Source of the DNA: Chloroflexota bacterium
Lineage (GTDB): Bacteria > Chloroflexota > Ktedonobacteria > Ktedonobacterales > JACDGC01
Assembly: GCA_021812265.1 (NCBI GenBank)
Contig: JAKAOI010000097.1
Location: 1 to 7,602 of the forward strand
Direction of reading: 5' to 3'
DNA length: 7,602 nt
Under the pieces are notes generated by a model that was given only the letters and a program-made list of their open reading frames with translations, made no database searches and was not told the origin of the DNA. The translations under genes were made by a program, and so were the position numbers. Positions within the stretch are counted from its first letter, which is position 1; each line of letters starts with the position of its first letter. Of the stretch, positions 6,320 to 7,602 are shown piece by piece.

Positions 6320-6338
6320 AACCTATGTTTGCATAGTT
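6320..6338. promoter_or_regulatory. Short dyad, possible operator
   Basis: CTATG-TTTG-CATAG is a perfect 5-base dyad (6323-6336), extended by AAC on the left and TT on the right with one unpaired C. It lies just downstream of the extended -10 candidate, where a repressor could block transcription. Confidence 0.3.
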
Positions 6339-6355
6339 AAATATGCACGGTTTAC

Positions 6356-6414
6356 TCACTCTCTTTATGCCGCAACGCGCCATGCATACGAAAACACATG
6401 GCAAAAGAGAGTGA
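6356..6414 (+). promoter_or_regulatory. Long hairpin in the 5' leader of the EXORDIUM-like gene
   Basis: TCACTCTCTTTATGCC (6356-6371) pairs with GGCAAAAGAGAGTGA (6400-6414), giving 15 base pairs with a single bulged A. An alternative top uses GCCATG (6379-6384) with CATGGC (6397-6402), keeping the lower 11 pairs. The arm is not followed by a T-run, so it is more likely an mRNA structural or protein-binding element than a terminator. It ends 44 bases before the start codon. Confidence 0.6.
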
Positions 6415-6432
6415 AACATTATATTTTCTAAC

Positions 6433-6444
6433 GCGCATAAGCGC
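6433..6444 (+). repeat. Short hairpin GCGC-ATAA-GCGC before the ribosome binding site
   Basis: A 4-base-pair GC stem with a 4-base loop ends 2 bases before the ribosome binding site. It resembles the elements at 4270-4282 and 4315-4326. Confidence 0.3.
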
Positions 6445-6446
6445 AG

Positions 6447-6452
6447 AAGGAG
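6447..6452 (+). promoter_or_regulatory. Ribosome binding site of the EXORDIUM-like gene
   Basis: AAGGAG is 6 bases before the ATG at 6459. A second ATG at 6455 is in another frame and stops after three codons. An in-frame stop at 6438-6440 rules out a longer N-terminus. Confidence 0.85.
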
Positions 6453-6458
6453 CCATGT

Positions 6459-7505
6459 ATGAGTAACCGCAATTCTGCCGATTCACATTTAAAAGTAGTT
6501 ATCAGGCCGAATTCCGAAGCGCAAAAACACTTCCTTGGCGTTGCCTCGCATGAATCAATCGCCGCCGGAATACAGCCAAACTCCGCGTATGATCTGTACT
6601 ATCGCGGCGGAAAACTGCTGCCAAATCTTCAATTCACCATATTTTATGTTGGTGGCAGTCAAGTTTGGCAAAATTCCGATCGCACAAATATCGACAATGC
6701 GCTTTCCGCCGCAATGTCTGATACAAACCTGAACAATGTTATGACACAATATTTCAATGATCAATCGTTAACCAGTGTTTTTAAGCCTTCAACCATTCTC
6801 AGCGCCGCCGCCCCTTCTCAGGTGGCGCAAAGCGATATCGAAAGTATGCTCGCGTCTATGTATACCGGCGGGCAGCTTCAGGCATATGATCTCACTTCTA
6901 CTGTTTTTTGTTTTATTCTGCCCAGCGGAGTCGTATTAAGTGATGGAAATGTAAATTCACAGCAAGGCTTAGGCGGTTTCCATGGAGCAGTTCAATCCGG
7001 AAGCGCAACATTGTATTACGCCGTTGTCGCATATGCAGAAAATCAAGCGAATGGCCAAATGAACGGTATTGTGGCGTTCAACGCGCCATGGAAAAATATT
7101 ACGGCGGCGCTCTATCATGAATTAAATGAATCCAGAACAGATCCGGATGTTAACGGGGTTCCCGGATGGCTTTCCAACCCAATCAGCGATTTTGGCGGCC
7201 AAAGCGTTGAAGTAGGCGACGCGCCGGTATTTGAAGCAGGCAGCAATTTAGGTTTGGTTTTTAAAGAAGTGCCGCTGACAAACGGTAACGGAACAGTCCC
7301 AATTCAGCTTATGTATTCCGACGCTGTTCACGGACCGGAAGGCCCGCAAACAACTCCGGATCCACCTGCGACGCAAACCGCGCCCGCCAATGGTATAGGA
7401 ACTTCCGGTATAGCGTCCGGATGGAACTCAGGGCTGCTTTTCCTTGCCATTGCGTTGGGAGTTATTATTGTCGGATTAATCACATTTATGTTGCTAAAAC
7501 ACTAA
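6459..7505 (+). CDS. EXORDIUM/PHI-1-like protein with HExxE motif and C-terminal membrane anchor
   Basis: A 348-residue protein. Several points recall the EXORDIUM/PHI-1 (phosphate-induced) family and its bacterial relatives: YYRGGKLLPNLQFTIFYVGG (47-66), a helix ending NVMTQYF (93-99), a strand with FILPSGVVLSDG (152-163), GGFHG (172-176), YYAVVAYA (186-193), and ALYHELNESRTDP (217-229). The last resembles the HELAEAVTDP-type motif of the bacterial members, and WLSN...EVGDAP follows. His220, Glu221 and Glu224 give an HExxE, which could be a metal site; activity is unproven. A Pro/Thr-rich linker (about 293-318) leads to one hydrophobic helix (about 325-345) ending LLKH. There is no N-terminal signal peptide, and an in-frame stop at 6438-6440 prevents extension. 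The protein therefore looks tail-anchored, with the main domain possibly in the cytoplasm, whereas plant family members are secreted. It stands alone behind its own promoter-like leader. Family assignment is from motif memory and moderately sure. Confidence 0.75.
   Translation: MSNRNSADSHLKVVIRPNSEAQKHFLGVASHESIAAGIQPNSAYDLYYRGGKLLPNLQFTIFYVGGSQVWQNSDRTNIDNALSAAMSDTNLNNVMTQYFNDQSLTSVFKPSTILSAAAPSQVAQSDIESMLASMYTGGQLQAYDLTSTVFCFILPSGVVLSDGNVNSQQGLGGFHGAVQSGSATLYYAVVAYAENQANGQMNGIVAFNAPWKNITAALYHELNESRTDPDVNGVPGWLSNPISDFGGQSVEVGDAPVFEAGSNLGLVFKEVPLTNGNGTVPIQLMYSDAVHGPEGPQTTPDPPATQTAPANGIGTSGIASGWNSGLLFLAIALGVIIVGLITFMLLKH
7395..7496 (+). other. Pro/Thr linker end and C-terminal transmembrane helix
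   Basis: Residues about 325-345 (LLFLAIALGVIIVGLITFML) form a single uncharged helix, leaving only a 2-3 residue basic tail. This is the only hydrophobic segment of the protein long enough to span a membrane. Confidence 0.8.
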
Positions 7506-7602
7506 TTATTCGGCTGATTTTGCGCCGGTATGTCTTGAGGAATGGAACATTCCTTGCAGCAAACCGACACAAAAAGAAGCATGTTCAACAATAAAGATCG
7601 GA
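7502..7602 (-). CDS. Possible 3' end of a convergent minus-strand gene (frame uncertain)
   Basis: Reading the minus strand from the window edge, two frames stay open. One ends with TAA at 7508-7506 and yields 31 residues finishing HTGAKSAE. The other ends with TAG at 7504-7502 and finishes DIPAQNQPNN after a hydrophobic stretch (LLLNMLLFVSVCC). Either could be the tail of a gene lying to the right. About 100 bases is too little to decide, and non-coding sequence is also possible. I do not recognise either peptide. Confidence 0.2.
   Translation of the reverse strand, partial: RSLLLNMLLFVSVCCKECSIPQDIPAQNQPNN
7538..7554. repeat. Perfect 7-base inverted repeat with 3-base loop
   Basis: AGGAATG-GAA-CATTCCT sits 33 bases after the EXORDIUM-like stop codon and can be lengthened by G-U pairs. 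No T-run follows on either strand, so it is not a standard intrinsic terminator. It may still mark the 3' end of the transcript. Confidence 0.45.

Larger units (their letters stand above)
6085..6458 (+). other. 374-base non-coding spacer upstream of the EXORDIUM-like gene
   Basis: No credible coding region is seen on either strand. The spacer contains a perfect 10-base direct repeat (6168-6191), an extended -10 promoter candidate (6295-6303), a short dyad (6320-6338), a long imperfect hairpin (6356-6414), a small GC hairpin (6433-6444) and a ribosome binding site (6447-6452). There is no T-tailed terminator directly after the oxidoreductase gene. Confidence 0.6.

Noticed and set aside
1..7602. 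CRISPR arrays, tRNA or rRNA genes, insertion sequences, toxin-antitoxin pairs
   Set aside because: No regularly spaced repeats, cloverleaf genes, transposase motifs or terminal inverted repeats were seen.

Overview
The window carries one strand of bacterial genes with AT-leaning composition (roughly mid-40s percent GC by eye). Clear Shine-Dalgarno sequences and the standard genetic code point to a bacterium. The mix of a kinase-fold protein, a J-domain/WD40-type fusion, a ThuA-Gfo/Idh fusion and an EXORDIUM-like protein recalls Chloroflexota or another large-genome environmental phylum. That placement is inference only; no rRNA or other phylogenetic marker is present.

Region 1 (1-4178) is a probable signalling or chaperone gene set. 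A kinase-fold protein enters the window already in frame at base 1, so its true start lies upstream. It has degenerate catalytic motifs (a pseudokinase), a long acidic low-complexity linker with three evenly spaced Ala/Gly hydrophobic blocks, and a beta-rich C-terminal domain. It is followed by a small two-helix membrane protein (2477-2731). That gene overlaps by 11 bases the start of a J-domain protein with a C-terminal beta-propeller (2721-4178). The three genes may act together, with the pseudokinase as scaffold, the J-domain protein as Hsp70 recruiter and the propeller as binding platform; this is inference.

Region 2 (4179-6084) holds a spacer with a good promoter candidate and several short hairpins. 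It is followed by a metabolic gene fusing a ThuA-like domain to a Gfo/Idh/MocA oxidoreductase. A GTG start at 4402 is preferred because a strong ribosome binding site precedes it. This gene probably acts on a sugar or polyol and looks functionally unrelated to region 1.

Region 3 (6085-7602) opens with a 374-base non-coding spacer containing a direct repeat, an extended -10 promoter candidate and a large 5' UTR hairpin. It then has a gene for an EXORDIUM/PHI-1-like protein with an HELNE motif, no signal peptide and a C-terminal membrane anchor. The last 100 bases may contain the 3' end of a convergent minus-strand gene.

The most noteworthy items are the pseudokinase with its patterned linker, the J-domain/propeller fusion beside it, the tail-anchored EXORDIUM-like protein with its structured leader, and a shared 19-base promoter-like motif directly after two of the stop codons.
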